Of a DNA stretch of 6,511 nucleotides, positions 5,257 to 6,511 are shown piece by piece. The position numbers and the translations under genes are program-made. The DNA comes from Candidatus Auribacterota bacterium (GTDB lineage Bacteria > Auribacterota > JAFGBW01): NCBI GenBank assembly GCA_016932965.1, contig JAFGBW010000268.1:1-6511 (forward strand), in the 5' to 3' direction. Under the pieces are notes generated by a model that worked only from the letters and a program-made list of their open reading frames with translations, was not told where the DNA came from and did not search any database. The stretch's first letter is position 1, and each line of letters opens with the position of its first letter.

Positions 5257-6511
5257 ATGAATTCCCCTGTCATGTTCCAGATTCTATATTGTCCGGCAGA
5301 ATTTTTGTTCCCCGTGGACCTGCGTTTCTGCCTGATCGTGTTTTTATTATCAGGACTTGTTTCAGCCGGCTCCTTTGGATCTCAAATCGAAAGCGAACAG
5401 TCAAAATATCAGGCCCCGCCTGTTGTTTCGCTTGGACTGGAACAGGCCGTCAACAGAGCATTGAAATTCAACCGTGTCCTCAAGGACAGGTCATCGCAGG
5501 TCCAATTTTCATCCCTTGCCCTGGCTGTGGAAAAGAACCGTTTTGAATTGAAAATCATCCCCGCCATGTCTGTAGGATGGGACCATGATGAACAAGATTC
5601 CGAAAAAGTTCTTTCAGGTTCTGTGGAACTGTATAAGTCCTTTTCATATGGAACAGAAATTTCTGTCATGCCCTTTTCCGGGAAAAAAACGAGCGGATAT
5701 CTGAGCGGTATAATGTTTTCTCTTTCACAGCCTGTTTTCAGGTGGCGTGATGATGAATACCTCTCTGATATTCGTTCTCAAAAGTTCAATGTTCGTCATG
5801 CCAGACGGATGTATTACCTTGCCCAGGTGAGTATCACCCTCAATACCCTTTCTTCTGTTTATCGGGTTGTGGAGAACGCTCACGTTGTTCAATTGAATCT
5901 GGCTTCAGTCAAACGCCTGGAAAAGCACGCAGAAGCTGCCCGGATCAAGGAAAAGATTGGGCTGGCCGAACCACTCGATATTTACCGGGCAAACATTGAA
6001 TTGCAGCAGGCTAAAAACAACCTCGCCTATGCGAATGAGGAATATGAAAATTCCAAGGATGATCTCAAAATCCTCCTGGTTCTGCCCCTGGATAAAGACT
6101 TGAAACTCCATGCCCCGCTTGTTTATTCTGAGTATAGCATCCATGAAAAAGAGGCCATGAATATCGCCCTTGTCTCCCGGGTGGAATTGATCGAAGGCAG
6201 GGATTTTCTGGAAAATCAGAAAAGACTTTCAAAAGTCGCCAGGCAAAAGATCCTTCCTGACATGAACTTGGTTCTGAATTATTCCAAATCCGGCCAGGAA
6301 GAGAGATGGAATGACAGCCTCCATTTGAATGACGAGTCCTATGGTGTCCGTTTCATTACATCCACGTCGGATTTATTCAGAAAGAATGAAAAATTATTGT
6401 ATCAGCAGACGAAACTCTATGTTGAGGAGTCGGAGCGGTCTTTGGAAACCATGCAGGACGAAATCAGACGTGCAGTCAGGATGGAAATCCGCAATTTGAA
6501 GAGTTCCTTTA
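5257..6511 (+). CDS. TolC/OEP-family outer-membrane channel protein (3' partial)
   Basis: The frame is open from the ATG at 5257 (after TGA and TAA at 5251-5256) to the right edge, 418 codons with no stop. Residues about 23-36 (RFCLIVFLLSGLVSA) form a Sec signal core with cleavage likely after VSA; no lipobox Cys follows. VSLGLEQAVNRALKFN (57-72) is the typical first-repeat opening 'lsl.eAv.rAl..N'. KIGLAEPLDIYRANIELQQA (233-252), then a long helix and LKILLVLPLD, match the family's 'G.a..ldv..A...l..A' segment. AMNIALVSRVELI (300-312) opens the second repeat, and VARQKILPDMNLVLNYS (327-343) matches its 'A....P.l.l' turn. TolC-type trimers form the outer-membrane exit of type I secretion, efflux and some polysaccharide systems; the partner is not in the window. 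The start is uncertain: the first 20 residues are an unusual extension and no ATG or GTG candidate (5257, 5272, 5314) has a clear ribosome site. GTG 5314 would give a more compact signal peptide. Confidence 0.85.
   Translation, partial: MNSPVMFQILYCPAEFLFPVDLRFCLIVFLLSGLVSAGSFGSQIESEQSKYQAPPVVSLGLEQAVNRALKFNRVLKDRSSQVQFSSLALAVEKNRFELKIIPAMSVGWDHDEQDSEKVLSGSVELYKSFSYGTEISVMPFSGKKTSGYLSGIMFSLSQPVFRWRDDEYLSDIRSQKFNVRHARRMYYLAQVSITLNTLSSVYRVVENAHVVQLNLASVKRLEKHAEAARIKEKIGLAEPLDIYRANIELQQAKNNLAYANEEYENSKDDLKILLVLPLDKDLKLHAPLVYSEYSIHEKEAMNIALVSRVELIEGRDFLENQKRLSKVARQKILPDMNLVLNYSKSGQEERWNDSLHLNDESYGVRFITSTSDLFRKNEKLLYQQTKLYVEESERSLETMQDEIRRAVRMEIRNLKSSF

Noticed and set aside
5250-5546. 98-codon plus-strand open frame starting at GTG 5250
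   Set aside because: It overlaps the TolC-like frame, which has clear family motifs and runs to the window edge; this one has none.

Overview
The window looks like a mid-GC chromosome segment (about mid-40s percent by eye, not counted) from a Gram-negative bacterium. Support for this is a TolC-type outer-membrane channel protein, a type IV pilus or type II secretion alignment-complex protein (PilO/GspM-like), and an O-antigen ligase/polymerase-like membrane protein. The style of genes and of the intergenic repeat is reminiscent of Desulfobacterota (deltaproteobacteria), but nothing here fixes the taxon and that is only a low-confidence inference. All supported genes are on the plus strand.

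Region 1 (1-3224) is a tight gene string with no room for internal promoters. It holds the C-terminal part of a PilO/GspM-like protein (cut by the left edge), an 81-residue single-pass membrane protein overlapping it by 4 bases, a GT4-type glycosyltransferase 9 bases further on, and a polytopic O-antigen ligase/polymerase-like protein 3 bases after that. The first two suggest an inner-membrane pilus or secretion platform, the last two glycan assembly and transfer. Either the platform belongs to a polysaccharide locus or the glycan is destined for a pilin or pseudopilin. The glycosyltransferase carries a G8 run at which a one-base slip in either direction would remove the catalytic half.

Region 2 (3225-4025) holds one small four-helix membrane protein of unknown function (3352-3711). 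It is followed by a 314-base gene-free stretch with a MITE-like or REP-like structured element: imperfect inverted ends around 3754-3777 and 3861-3880, an internal hairpin, and a period-21 AT-rich direct repeat.

Region 3 (4026-5078) encodes a 350-residue exported protein: signal peptide, an Ig/Fn3-like domain, a basic amphipathic helix, a Gly/Ala-rich hydrophobic segment, a Gly8-Ser5-Gly6 linker, and a C-terminal beta-rich domain that appears internally duplicated. It has the strongest ribosome binding site in the window and probably its own promoter.

Region 4 (5079-6511) is a 178-base spacer with an extended -10 promoter candidate, then a TolC/OEP-family outer-membrane protein that runs off the right edge. 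This last gene has no stop in the window and is easily overlooked.
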